The notes beneath the pieces were generated by a model, which was given only the letters and a program-made list of their open reading frames with translations, searched no databases and was not told where the DNA came from. A DNA stretch of 64,000 bases. Origin: Streptomyces milbemycinicus. Its GTDB lineage: Bacteria; Actinomycetota; Actinomycetes; Streptomycetales; Streptomycetaceae. The first letter of the stretch is position 1. Each line of letters opens with the position of its first letter. Positions 28,617-37,104 of the stretch are shown piece by piece. The stretch lies in the NCBI RefSeq assembly GCF_002154605.1, contig NZ_MUNE01000148.1, positions 1-64,000 of the forward strand, read 5' to 3'. The position numbers and the translations under genes are program-made.

Positions 28617-29960
28617 ATGGAAGACCTCATCAGCGCCGCTCTCCGCGACGACGCCACCTCCGAGGAGTTCGCGGGGCTGCCGGTGCCGGAGTCCTACCGC
28701 GGTGCTGTCGTGCGCAAGGACGAGGTCGCGATGTTCGAGGGACTGGCCACGGCGGACAAGGACCCCGGGAAGTCGCTGCACATCGAGCAGGTGCCGACGC
28801 CGGAGCCGGGCCCCGGTGAGGCGCTGATCGCGGTGATGGCGAGCTCCATCAACTACAACACGGTGTGGAGCGCCATCTTCGAACCCCTGCCCACCTTCGT
28901 CTTCCTGGAACGCTACGCCCAGTTGGGCCCCGAAGGCGCGCGTCACGACCTCCCGTACCACGTCCTCGGCTCCGACCTGTCCGGCATCGTCCTGCGCACC
29001 GGCCCGGGGGTACGCCGCTGGAAGCCCGGCGACCGGGTGGTGGCCCACTGCCTGTCGGTGGAGCTGGAGAGCGCCGACGGCCACAACGACACCATGCTCG
29101 ACCCCGAGCAGCGCATCTGGGGCTTCGAGACCAACTTCGGCGGCCTCGCCGAACTCTCTCTGGTCAAGGCCAACCAGCTGATGCCCAAGCCTGCCCACCT
29201 GACGTGGGAGGAGGCCGCCTGCTCCGGCCTGGTCAACTCCACCGCGTACCGCCAGCTGGTCTCCCGTAACGGCGCGGGCATGAAGCAGGGCGACAACGTC
29301 CTGATCTGGGGCGCGAGCGGCGGACTCGGCTCGTACGCCACCCAGTTCGCCCTGAACGGCGGCGCCAACCCGATCTGCGTCGTCTCCTCACCGCAGAAGG
29401 CCGAGATCTGCCGGACGATGGGCGCCGACGCGATCATCGACCGGGCCGCCGAGGACTACCGCTTCTGGAAGGACGAGCGCACCCAGGACCAGCGCGAATG
29501 GAAACGCTTCGGCAAGCGCATCCGCGAACTCACCGGCGGCGAGGACGTTGACATCGTCTTCGAACACCCCGGCCGCGAAACCTTCGGCTCCTCGGTCTAC
29601 GTCACCCGCAAGGGCGGCACCATCGTCACCTGTGCCTCCACCTCCGGCTACCGCCACGAATACGACAACCGCTACCTGTGGATGTCCCTCAAGCGGATCA
29701 TCGGCTCCCACTTCGCCAACTACCGCGAGGCATGGGAAGCCAACCGCCTCATCGCCAAGGGCAAGATCCACCCCACCCTCTCCGAGGTCTTCCCCCTCGC
29801 CGAAACCGCCGAGGCCGTCCGCGAGGTCCACCGCAACCGCCACCAGGGCAAGGTCGGCGTCCTCGCCCTCGCCCCCCAGGAGGGCCTGGGCATAGCCGAC
29901 CCCGAATCCCGCACCCGCTACCTCCCCCTCATCAACCGCTTCCGCGGCACCGCCGTGTAG
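28617..29960 (+). CDS. ccr: Crotonyl-CoA carboxylase/reductase
   Basis: 447 residues from ATG 28617. It is a medium-chain dehydrogenase/reductase of the Ccr type: SINYNTVWSAIFEP near residue 80, GSDLSGIV, GFETNFGG near 170 (the Phe-Glu-Asn region associated with CO2 handling), NAD(P)-binding WGASGGLGSYA, and HPGRETFG near 310, with the C-terminal GSHFANYREAWEAN. The reaction is reductive carboxylation of crotonyl-CoA to (2S)-ethylmalonyl-CoA with NADPH and CO2; relatives use longer enoyl-CoAs. In PKS loci it supplies ethylmalonyl or larger extender units, which fits the atypical VASH AT at 7390-13008. It could instead serve the ethylmalonyl-CoA pathway of primary metabolism, but no other gene of that pathway is near. 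No strong ribosome site is seen. Confidence 0.93.
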   Translation: MEDLISAALRDDATSEEFAGLPVPESYRGAVVRKDEVAMFEGLATADKDPGKSLHIEQVPTPEPGPGEALIAVMASSINYNTVWSAIFEPLPTFVFLERYAQLGPEGARHDLPYHVLGSDLSGIVLRTGPGVRRWKPGDRVVAHCLSVELESADGHNDTMLDPEQRIWGFETNFGGLAELSLVKANQLMPKPAHLTWEEAACSGLVNSTAYRQLVSRNGAGMKQGDNVLIWGASGGLGSYATQFALNGGANPICVVSSPQKAEICRTMGADAIIDRAAEDYRFWKDERTQDQREWKRFGKRIRELTGGEDVDIVFEHPGRETFGSSVYVTRKGGTIVTCASTSGYRHEYDNRYLWMSLKRIIGSHFANYREAWEANRLIAKGKIHPTLSEVFPLAETAEAVREVHRNRHQGKVGVLALAPQEGLGIADPESRTRYLPLINRFRGTAV

Positions 29961-30103
29961 GCTCCGGCGCCACGGTTGACAGGTCATCGAGCAGCGAGTC
30001 GGCGACCATCTCCTCGACTACCGCTGTGCCCCACTCGGACATCGCGATGGTCAAGGACGGGTCCCAGGGCCAACACCGGGACTCTGTTGGTGATCTTCTG
30101 GGG

Positions 30104-30630
30104 TCATGCGGTGGCCGTGCACAGGGCGTGGAAGCGTGTTGATCGGCGGCGGGTGGTCGTGGGTTCGGCTATCCAGTCGGCGACGCGGGTGAGGTTGCAG
30201 GCCAGCGCGGTCAGGATGTGCTGGACATGGGTTCTGGCCAGGCCGCGGTAGCGGGATCGGCGCAGGCCGCAGGTGCGAACGTTCTGGGAGATGGTGGCCT
30301 CGATCCCGGCGCGGATCGCATAGCGCCGCTGCCATGCTTCGGTCTGCTGTTCCACCCGGTTGCGGTCTGGATCTCATAGAGTTCACGTGAAGGCAGAAGC
30401 GCGAGTGCGCGGGGGCGGGTGGCGGAAGTGGTGCACTGGGGGCGGTCGGAGCAGGCCAGGCAGGTGACCTTGTCGAAACGAACCTGGATGTAGTTATGGC
30501 CGTTGATGGGCAGTGGCCCCAGTTCCGGCTGACCTGTCCGCGAGGGCAGGTGGCCTGCTCGTTGTCCCAGTCCACAGCGAAGGCGGACTTGTCGAAGCCT
30601 GCGCTTGCCGAATACCTCGTCCGTGCAGGT
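30104..30630 (-). pseudogene. IS1182-family transposase remnant (C-terminal part, frameshifted)
   Basis: Read leftward, three frames together give recognisable pieces: DKSAFAVDWDNEQATCPRGQ, then GHNYIQVRFDKVTCLACSDR, ELYEIQ, and finally AWQRRYAIRAGIEATIS and GLRRSRYRGLARTHVQH near the end. These are landmarks of the C-terminal half of IS1182-type DDE transposases. The N-terminal half is absent and the reading frame changes at least twice, so the element is dead. It is inserted into, or fused with, the metallo-hydrolase fragment at its right side. Confidence 0.75.
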
Positions 30631-30793
30631 CACGCTTGGGGTCCACGCCGCGGGCGGCGACCTGGTCGTGAATCAGCCGGCCGCTGCCAGGTGTTCCGGC
30701 GTCAACGATGATCGGTTGCCTGCCCAGCAGCAGATAGGCATTGACGGCGTGCCGACCGAACACGGGAATGGCAATGATCTTGGTCGGAGGCAT
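30631..30793 (-). pseudogene. MBL-fold metallo-hydrolase, N-terminal fragment
   Basis: From ATG 30793 leftward about 54 residues read as the start of a metallo-beta-lactamase-fold hydrolase (MPPTKIIAIPVFGRHAVNAY, IIVDAGTPGSG, QVAARGVDPK). The reading loses homology at about 30631, exactly where the IS1182-type sequence begins, before the HxHxDH metal site would appear. It was therefore truncated by the insertion. Confidence 0.65.
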
Positions 30794-30963
30794 TGAGGAA
30801 CTCCTCAACAAGCGTGGGGGGCTGGGCCGCAGGGCGATGAGGCGGGGACGCGGTTGGCCCGCAAAGGACATCCCTCACAGCATCCTGAACATTGATCAGA
30901 TGCCCGACAGGCCCTGGGAGGGGCGGGCGACCTGTGCATCCGTGCCCGGGCCGCCCGACGCGG

Positions 30964-32013
30964 TCAGCTGAAGAATGGGTCGTCCACGACGTGAACCCAG
31001 CCGCCGTCCGGCTGGCGTCGGAGGATCTCGGTGGTGGTGGAGACCACCGGCTCCGGTCCGACCCCGGTGAGGATGGCGTTGTTCGACACCAGGGCGACGT
31101 CGTCGGCCTGTCGGATCTCGCGCGGTTCGAGCTTGAGGCGGGCACCGCTGTCGACCATCTGCTGCATGGCCTTGCGGATGGCGTCCGTGCCCACCAGGTG
31201 GGTTCCGGGAGTGGGGACGAAGTGGGCGTTCGGCTCGTAGAGCGACACCAAACCCTCGATGTCACCGGCCTCCAGGTACTCCATGTACAAGGTCCCCACC
31301 TGCTGGGGCGTCTCGGCACGGCGCCGGGCGGTGACGCCGACCGGCTTGTCGCCCCAGCCGGCCGCGTCGATCAGGTCGTACCAGCTGGGATAGGCACCGT
31401 AGGGCAGGTGGCGACGCAGCAGGTCGCCAATGAAGGTCGTCGGGGACGCCTTGTGGGGCTTGGTCTTGGCCTGGGTGATGATGGCGTCGCTGAACCCGTA
31501 GGCCAGGTCCTGACGCGGCAGCAGGGCGTGCACTTCGTCGGCGAGGCCGGGCGGAAGGCTCTCACGCTGGATTCCGAGGATGTCGGTGCCGATGCCCGCC
31601 TGGGCCAGCGCCACCTCCGTGCCCTTCCGCTCGGCGATGCCGTCCGAGGTGTGCAGAGCGATGGCGTCCCAGGCGACGGCGATACGCCGTTCCTCGACAC
31701 CGCGCTCGCGGAGGAATGCCGCTGCGATGTCGGCGCCTTCGACTTCGAAACGCTGGTCGCCGTTGCTGCCCTCCTCGCTCAGTCCCATGTCGTGCAGGAC
31801 GCAGCTGACGAACAGCAGTTCGTCGTCGTAGTCGGTACCGGCGCGCAGACCCTGGTTCTGGGCATGGGCGCGGGCGAAGACGTAGCTGCGGACGCAGTGA
31901 TCGTGAATGTAGGCAGGCGTGGCCTGTGCCGCATAGGCGTATGTGTCCCGGGCGAGGCTCGTGTCGGGGAGGTCGAGCTGCTCGAAGACGGACAGGTGTG
32001 CGTCGGTGGTCAT
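30964..32013 (-). CDS. HD-domain protein with C-terminal SnoaL/NTF2-like domain
   Basis: 349 residues; ATG 32013 is preceded by AAGGAG. Residues about 20-230 form an HD hydrolase domain of the cyanamide-hydratase-like type: YIHDHCVRSYVFARAHA gives the first His, and CVLHDMGLSE the HD pair. Residues about 235-345 read as an NTF2-like fold of the SnoaL/DUF4440 kind (YMEYLEAGDIEGLVSLYEP, HLVGTDAIRKAM), often a small-molecule-binding or cyclase-like pocket. HD proteins of this type usually stand alone, so the fusion is unusual. It lies in a leftward run after an alpha/beta hydrolase and near a GlxA-type regulator. The substrate is unknown; nitrile, cyanamide or isonitrile hydration is one possibility. 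Confidence 0.8.
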   Translation of the reverse strand: MTTDAHLSVFEQLDLPDTSLARDTYAYAAQATPAYIHDHCVRSYVFARAHAQNQGLRAGTDYDDELLFVSCVLHDMGLSEEGSNGDQRFEVEGADIAAAFLRERGVEERRIAVAWDAIALHTSDGIAERKGTEVALAQAGIGTDILGIQRESLPPGLADEVHALLPRQDLAYGFSDAIITQAKTKPHKASPTTFIGDLLRRHLPYGAYPSWYDLIDAAGWGDKPVGVTARRRAETPQQVGTLYMEYLEAGDIEGLVSLYEPNAHFVPTPGTHLVGTDAIRKAMQQMVDSGARLKLEPREIRQADDVALVSNNAILTGVGPEPVVSTTTEILRRQPDGGWVHVVDDPFFS

Positions 32014-32166
32014 GATGTGTCTCCTTCTTTTGGGCCCCGGTCCGGGGCAGATCGGCACGGTGGCCGGGCAGCACGCTCACGCGTGCCGGGTATGGGGGTG
32101 CGGCTGCACGGCACGCGGAGTGACAGCCGATCGCCACACGGGGGATGTGCGGCTGGAGTGCTGTGC

Positions 32167-32967
32167 TTACAGCTGGACGACGAACGCGCCGATGTGCGCG
32201 GCCACCTGGTCGGGCACCTCAAGGGGCGAGAGGTGGCCGGTGTCCTTCAGGACGGTCAGCGTGGCGGTCGGGATCAGCGGCAGCAGGTGGTCGGCGAGCA
32301 CGGTCGGCGGGTCGACCTTGTCGTGGCTGCCCGCGAGAACCAGCACCGGCACCTCGATGGCTGAGAGGCCGGCCGACACGTCCTGGACCAGGCCCTGGCG
32401 CGGCCACTCGAGACGGGCCTCGTCGCCGCCGCGCAGACTGTCCTCGACCACCTGCCGGCGCAGCTCGGGAGTCAGCCCGCCGCGGGTCAGCATCAGGTCG
32501 ATGCTCTGAAGAACCGTCTCCTCGTTGTCGTAGGCGTGGGAAACCGTCTCCTGCACCTGCTCGGTCACCCCGATCGGCGCGGGCGGCGCGGGCGCCACGA
32601 GGACGACTCCCCTCAGACCGGCGGGCCTGCGTGCGGCCAGCATCTGAGCCACCTTGCCACCCATGGAATGCCCGACCAGTACGTAGCGGGAGTATCCGAG
32701 CGCGTCGACGACCCGCTGCGCGTCGTCCGCGAGCTGCTCCAGGTCATAAGGTCCCGGCACGCTCGTGGAGTCGCCCCATCCACGCTGATCGTAGGCCATG
32801 AAGCCCTGCCCGGGATCCAGACGCCGCAGCACCGGGATCCAGGTGCGCCGTGAGCCTCCCCAGTAGTGCAGGAAGATCAGTGCCGGGCCGTCACCCTCGC
32901 GGACGTGGGCGTACACCTGGCCGCCCTGCACGTCGAAGAAGCGACCCACCACATTCTGCAAAGTCAT
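32167..32967 (-). CDS. Alpha/beta hydrolase
   Basis: 266 residues from ATG 32967. It shows the oxyanion region LIFLHYWGGSRR, the nucleophile elbow GHSMGG near residue 96, an acid in LAGSHDKVD and a late His in KDTGHLSP. Length and motifs fit a single-domain cytosolic esterase, lactonase or haloperoxidase-like hydrolase. It lies 150 bases upstream of the HD-SnoaL gene on the same strand and starts back-to-back with the GlxA-type regulator at 33256. The three probably form a regulated unit. The substrate cannot be told from the sequence. Confidence 0.85.
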   Translation of the reverse strand: MTLQNVVGRFFDVQGGQVYAHVREGDGPALIFLHYWGGSRRTWIPVLRRLDPGQGFMAYDQRGWGDSTSVPGPYDLEQLADDAQRVVDALGYSRYVLVGHSMGGKVAQMLAARRPAGLRGVVLVAPAPPAPIGVTEQVQETVSHAYDNEETVLQSIDLMLTRGGLTPELRRQVVEDSLRGGDEARLEWPRQGLVQDVSAGLSAIEVPVLVLAGSHDKVDPPTVLADHLLPLIPTATLTVLKDTGHLSPLEVPDQVAAHIGAFVVQL

Positions 32968-33166
32968 TGCCGGCTCCTCGTCCACGGCCGGGGCTCTCGG
33001 ACCGCTCCACCAGTGTGTGGAGTCGGCTGCCCCGCGCTCGCTCTTCGATCCTGCTCCGGAACCTCCCTTCCAGGCCACGGCTCATCTGCCAGCATTCGCA
33101 TCTTTTGGGCCAGAACGGTGCTGGTGAGCCCTTGCTTTCCGGTCACACGATCAGCGGCTTGATCAG

Positions 33167-33178
33167 GGGATTTATCCC
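33167..33178. promoter_or_regulatory. Palindrome GGGAT-TT-ATCCC in a divergent intergenic region
   Basis: In the 288-base gap between the leftward hydrolase gene and the rightward GlxA-type regulator gene, GGGATTTATCCC has 5-base perfect arms around TT. A single half-site-like ATCCC recurs just downstream. It is a candidate operator; the support is weak. Confidence 0.3.
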
Positions 33179-33255
33179 AGGAACATCCCTGAGTCGGGGC
33201 ATGGCGACTCCCTGGCCCTCGCTGCGACATTGGTGTCGGACGTAATATTGCAGCC

Positions 33256-34203
33256 ATGAACAAGCACCGGGTCATGGTCCTGGCGGTCGACGGCGTGCTG
33301 CCCATGGATCTGGGGATCCCCACGCAGATCTTCAACGCCCGTCCGAACACCCCCTACGAGCTCACCGTGTGCGGCGACACGGAGGAGGCCGTGACCGCGA
33401 GCGCCGGTTTCACCCTCGGGCTGACCGCGGGTCTCGAGGCGCTCGCCGAAGCGGACACGATCATCGTCCCGGGCTTCGAGGACTTCCGGCGCCCTCCGCG
33501 TCCACGGGTGAGGGCCGCTCTCAAGCTCGCCGGCCGCGCCGGGATACGCATCGCTTCCATCTGCACCGGAGCCTTCGCCGTCGCCTCGGCAGGACTGCTC
33601 GACGGCCGCACCGTCACCACCCACTGGGCCAAGGCGGATGACCTCGAAGAGCTCTACCCCCGGCTGCGCGTCGACCGCAACGTCCTCTACATCGACAACG
33701 ACACCATCCTGACCTCCGCGGGCTTCACGGCCGGCATCGACCTGTGTCTGCACCTGGTCCGCAAAGACCTCGGCGCAGCCGTCGCGAACGACATCGCCAG
33801 GGACATCGTCGCTGCCCCACACCGCGACGGCGGACAGGCCCAATACATCAACAGGACCCTCCCCACCCCCCAGGCCACCACGCTCGCCGACACTCGTGAA
33901 TGGGCCCTGCTCCACCTCGAAGAAGACCTCACCATCCCCCACCTCGCCGACCATGCCGGCGTCTCCCCACGCACCCTGACCCGCCTATGGCGCCAGGAAA
34001 CCGGCGTCAGCCCCCACCAATGGCTCCTGACCGCCCGCATCAACCGCGCGCGAGAACTCCTGGAGGCCACCGACCTCCAGGTGGAGCAGATCGCCGTCCG
34101 GTGCGGACTCGGCAGCGGCGCCAACATGCGCGCCCGCTTCCGTGACACCGTCGGCAATACCCCCACGGCCTATCGCCGCACCTTCCAGCACCAGGCCGCC
34201 TGA
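33256..34203 (+). CDS. GlxA-family regulator: DJ-1/PfpI-like domain plus AraC-type HTH
   Basis: 315 residues from ATG 33256. The N-terminal half (about 5-175) is a DJ-1/PfpI-like domain with the nucleophile-elbow region IASICTGAFAVASAGLLDGR followed by THWAKADDL. The C-terminal about 100 residues have two AraC-type helix-turn-helices (LADHAGVSPRTLTRLWRQ and IAVRCGLGSGANMRARFR) and the closing TPTAYRRTF. GlxA-type proteins activate or repress adjacent catabolic or amino-acid genes. The divergent hydrolase and HD genes are the natural targets. Confidence 0.88.
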   Translation: MNKHRVMVLAVDGVLPMDLGIPTQIFNARPNTPYELTVCGDTEEAVTASAGFTLGLTAGLEALAEADTIIVPGFEDFRRPPRPRVRAALKLAGRAGIRIASICTGAFAVASAGLLDGRTVTTHWAKADDLEELYPRLRVDRNVLYIDNDTILTSAGFTAGIDLCLHLVRKDLGAAVANDIARDIVAAPHRDGGQAQYINRTLPTPQATTLADTREWALLHLEEDLTIPHLADHAGVSPRTLTRLWRQETGVSPHQWLLTARINRARELLEATDLQVEQIAVRCGLGSGANMRARFRDTVGNTPTAYRRTFQHQAA

Positions 34204-34340
34204 ATGCGAAGGCCAGACTGCGCGGGTCAGAGTCCGTCGACCCAGGCGCGCGTCCGCCCCGGCAGTGCTCAGGGCAGGAAGATCGCCTCACGGTAGGGCG
34301 TCGAGAAGGCTCGTGGCCCGTACGGGCATGATCGCGCACC

Positions 34341-34616
34341 TTGGCCCTGTGCGGCAGTCCGGGCAAGGTCGGCGGCAACCCTCACCGACCACTGGTCTAC
34401 CACCGAAGGCTCCAGCGCGTGTTCTACACCTCCGCGCTGGTCAGCGTCCGCTACGACCCGAGCTCGCGGAAGTTCTACGACCGCAGACGCGCCGGAGGGA
34501 AGAAGTACCTCCAAGCCGAGCTCGCCCTCGCCCGTTGGCGCGTCAACGTCCCGTGGGCCCTGATCCGTGACCGAAGGTGCTACGAAGTGGCGCCCCCTGT
34601 GGCTGCGACCGCTTGA
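34341..34616 (+). pseudogene. IS110-family transposase, C-terminal fragment
   Basis: The reading HRPLVYHRRLQRVFYTSALV, followed by the RYDPSSRKFYDR stretch, and ending WALIRDRRCYEVAPPVA with a stop at 34616 is the C-terminus of IS110/IS116-type transposases. The upstream catalytic DEDD half is absent. It fills most of the gap between the two GlxA-type regulator genes, suggesting an insertion and later deletion there. Confidence 0.75.
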
Positions 34617-34624
34617 CAACAACA

Positions 34625-35590
34625 TCAGGAAGCGAAGGTGCGGCGGTAGCTCGATGGGCTGGTCCTGGTCATCGCGGTGAAGTGGATTCGCAATGACTCC
34701 GCGGAGCCGAAGCCGCATCGGTGGGCGATGTCGTCGATGCCGAGGCGAGTGGTCTCGAGGAGTTCGCGCGCGCAGGCTACGCGTTGCATGGCCACCCAGT
34801 TCATGACGCTCGTTCCGGTCACGGCCCGGAATCTGCGGCGCAGGGTTCGTGTGCTCATGTGGCTGTGCCGGCTGACCGACTCCAGGGTGAGCGGCTCGTC
34901 GAGGTGTTCCAGGATCCAGGTGATCACGTCGGTGATCTCGGAGTCGCCGCCGGGCGGGATGTGCTCGATGAACTGGGCCTGTCCTCCTTCGCGGTGGGGC
35001 GGGCTGACCAGGAAGCGGGCCATCGTGTTCGCGGCGGCTTGACCATGGTCGAGCCGCAGGAGATGTAGGCACAGGTCGGTTCCGGCGAGGACACCCGCGG
35101 AGGTGAAGACGCCGGCGTCCTCGACGTAGAGCTCCGCTTCGCGGACCGTGACCGACGGGTGGCGGTCTCGCAGCAGGCCGGCCCAGCGCCAGTGGGTGGT
35201 GGCGCTGCGGCCGTCCAGAATCCCGGCCGCAGCCAGGGCGAAGGCGCCCGTGCAGATCGACACCATCCGGCTGCCCCGGTTGTACGCGTCACGCAGCCGT
35301 TCGACCAGCTCGGCGTCCGGAGACTCGGTGGGGTCTTGCACCCCGGCGACGATCACGGTGTCCGCCGTGTCCAGCCGGTCGAGCGGCTCGACCTCGCGGG
35401 GCACCAGCGAGTTTTCCGCGGGAACCGCACTCACCAAGGTCAGCTCGTAGGGGGCGCTGCCGGGCCAGCAGGCGGTCACCCAGTCCGGCCAGCGGCCGAA
35501 CACCTGCTGGGGAACGGCTACGTCCAACAGGACGTAGCCCGGCTGCACCACCACTACGACCTTGGCCGGATCTTTGGGATTACTGTCCAT
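34625..35590 (-). CDS. Second GlxA-family regulator (DJ-1/PfpI-like plus AraC HTH)
   Basis: 321 residues from ATG 35590. It has the same architecture as the regulator at 33256: VVVVVQPGYVLLDVAVPQQV at the start, MVSICTGAFALAAAGILDGR in the DJ-1-like core, THWRWAGLL, and the AraC helices SRHSHMSTRTLRRRFR and IAHRCGFGSAESLRIHF before the TSPSSYRRTF end. It starts back-to-back with the broken DUF6616-like gene at 35669, behind which a piece of an HD-domain gene follows. This mirrors the GlxA-HD arrangement at 30964-34203. Confidence 0.87.
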   Translation of the reverse strand: MDSNPKDPAKVVVVVQPGYVLLDVAVPQQVFGRWPDWVTACWPGSAPYELTLVSAVPAENSLVPREVEPLDRLDTADTVIVAGVQDPTESPDAELVERLRDAYNRGSRMVSICTGAFALAAAGILDGRSATTHWRWAGLLRDRHPSVTVREAELYVEDAGVFTSAGVLAGTDLCLHLLRLDHGQAAANTMARFLVSPPHREGGQAQFIEHIPPGGDSEITDVITWILEHLDEPLTLESVSRHSHMSTRTLRRRFRAVTGTSVMNWVAMQRVACARELLETTRLGIDDIAHRCGFGSAESLRIHFTAMTRTSPSSYRRTFAS

Positions 35591-35668
35591 CTGGCCATCG
35601 TACGGTGTCCTCGGTCTTCCTAGGCTGGTCGCGTCACGCCGATCGCGATTAATGAGGAGATACGCAAC

Positions 35669-36017
35669 ATGTACGTAGTCGTCGAGACGTGGACACCGAA
35701 GCCCGCGTTCCTTCGCCGCCGACGAGGAGGCGCGGAACGACCTGTTCACAGGGATTCAGGAAGCCATGAAGCAGCTCGCGGAAATCGGATTCGTGACGCT
35801 CGGCTGGGGCAGGGTGGAACCGGCCGCGCATTCCGCGTCCTATGAGTGGTTTGCGGTCTGGCAGGCCCCTTCGAGGGAAGTGGCAGACGTGTTCCTGAGC
35901 GGTGTCGAGAGCTCCGGCTGGTACACCTACTTCGAGCAGTCCAACGTCGTGGGTGAGCTGCGGCCGGCCGATGCGGTCATCGCCGAGCACCTGGCACTGA
36001 AGGCTGAGGCCAAGTGA
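35669..36017 (+). pseudogene. DUF6616-like small protein gene with a frameshift
   Basis: ATG 35669 with GAGGAG upstream reads MYVVVETWTPKPAFL and then leaves the family frame near 35710. Another frame continues ADEEARNDLFTGIQEAMKQL, then GFVTLGWGRVEP, WFAVWQAPSR and GWYTYFEQSNVVGEL to the stop at 36017. The joined reading is a about 115-residue protein of a type often annotated DUF6616, probably a small ferredoxin-like fold. Translation could restart at ATG 35766, giving 83 residues. The frame change may be real or a sequencing error. Confidence 0.65.
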
Positions 36018-36193
36018 GCGTGCTCGAGAATGTGCCGGAGGAGATCGGAGGCTGGCCGCGTACGGCGGCCACGGAGGCCGCTGTTGCCTTCACTGCCGAG
36101 CACTCTCCGGAATGGCTGCTCAACCACACTGTCCGCAGCTACTTCTATGCTCGCAGTATCGCCACCGCCAGGAAATCCAGGGCAGGAAGATGA
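36014..36193 (+). pseudogene. HD-domain protein, N-terminal fragment
   Basis: A GTG at 36014 overlaps the preceding stop (GTGA). It reads SVLENVPEEIGGWPRTAATE and EWLLNHTVRSYFYARSIA, the beginning of an HD hydrolase like the one at 30964, then leaves homology and stops at 36193 after 59 codons. It lacks the HD metal pair. It appears to be the decayed twin of the intact HD gene. Confidence 0.6.
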
Positions 36194-36315
36194 CCCGATA
36201 GATGATGGGGGCACCACCCGGTCGATTAACTCGTCGCCGTTGAATATGCTGCCGGGCCAGGCGGCGAATTCGGGCGCCTCTGCCCGCCGGTCGCGCAGGC
36301 AGTCCGATCCGTCGA

Positions 36316-36352
36316 CTGAAGGGTCGCTGAACGTCCTGAAGATCCTCTTCAG
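36316..36352. promoter_or_regulatory. Candidate response-regulator site upstream of the two-component genes
   Basis: Three CTGAA boxes (36316, 36327, 36336; spacing 11 and 9) and a closing TTCAG (36348-36352) lie 35-71 bases before the response-regulator start. The 37-base block is the reverse complement, with 33 of 37 matching bases, of the block at 40092-40128 upstream of the secreted-protein gene. Spaced direct repeats of about 10 bases are typical of OmpR-family sites. Confidence 0.65.
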
Positions 36353-36386
36353 CGCCTGGCCCGACCGGTCAGGCAAGGTAGAGGGC

Positions 36387-37064
36387 ATGCGTGTGCTGGT
36401 GATGGACGACGACACCCGTCTCGTGGAGCTGCTCCAACAGGGCCTTCGCGCAGAGGGTTTCGCGGTGGACGCCGCGAGCGACAGCCTTGATGGTCTCGCC
36501 AAGGCAGCAGCCGACAACTACGACGTGATCATTCTCGACGTCATGATGCCCGGCCTGAACGGCTACAAGGTGTGCGCCCATCTGCGTTCGATCGGCGACA
36601 ACACCCCGATCCTCATGCTGACGGCGAAAGACGGTGAGTACGACGAAGCGGAAGGACTGGAGACCGGGGCCGACGACTATCTGACGAAGCCCTTCTCTTT
36701 CGTCGTCCTCACCGCCCGGCTGCACGCCCTGATACGTCGCGCGCGCCCGGAGCGGCAGGTCGTCCAGCACTTCGGGGACCTGGAGATCGACACAGGAGGC
36801 CGCCGCTGCCGCCGCGCAGGCACGGACATCGCCCTCACTCCTCGCGAGTTCGATGTTCTCGCGCTGCTCACGGCAACACCGGACATCGCCATCAGCAAGG
36901 CCGCCATCCTGGACCGGGTCTGGGACAGCGCGTACGAGGGCGGCCCGAACATCGTGGAGGTCCACGTCAGTGCTCTTCGCCGGAAAATCGACCGACCCTT
37001 CGGCCGGGCCAGTATCGAAACCGTGCCCGGCGGGGCCTACCGGCTCCGCTCCGACGGAGCGTGA
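36387..37064 (+). CDS. OmpR/PhoB-family response regulator
   Basis: 225 residues from ATG 36387. The receiver has acidic pocket MDDD, phospho-acceptor Asp in IILDVMMPG near residue 53, Thr in MLTAKD and Lys in LTKPFSF. The C-terminal winged helix has [32 protein letters not shown] and [10 protein letters not shown]. It is followed at once by its sensor kinase. A repeat block resembling an OmpR-type site lies just upstream and again in front of the secreted-protein gene at 40230, suggesting autoregulation and a nearby target. Confidence 0.93.
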   Translation: MRVLVMDDDTRLVELLQQGLRAEGFAVDAASDSLDGLAKAAADNYDVIILDVMMPGLNGYKVCAHLRSIGDNTPILMLTAKDGEYDEAEGLETGADDYLTKPFSFVVLTARLHALIRRARPERQVVQHFGDLEIDTGGRRCRRAGTDIALTPREFDVLALLTATPDIAISKAAILDRVWDSAYEGGPNIVEVHVSALRRKIDRPFGRASIETVPGGAYRLRSDGA

Positions 37065-37104
37065 CCGCGGACACCGCCGACGCCTGGGGCTGCGGCCGCA
37101 GACC

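Noticed and set aside
30892-32364. A long + strand frame over the HD-SnoaL and hydrolase genes
   Set aside because: The - strand proteins have clear motifs and ribosome sites; the + reading is Val/Gly/Arg-rich without landmarks.
34204-34620. Possible small gene between the two GlxA-type regulators
   Set aside because: The only recognisable content is an IS110-type transposase C-terminus; no ribosome site or independent start.
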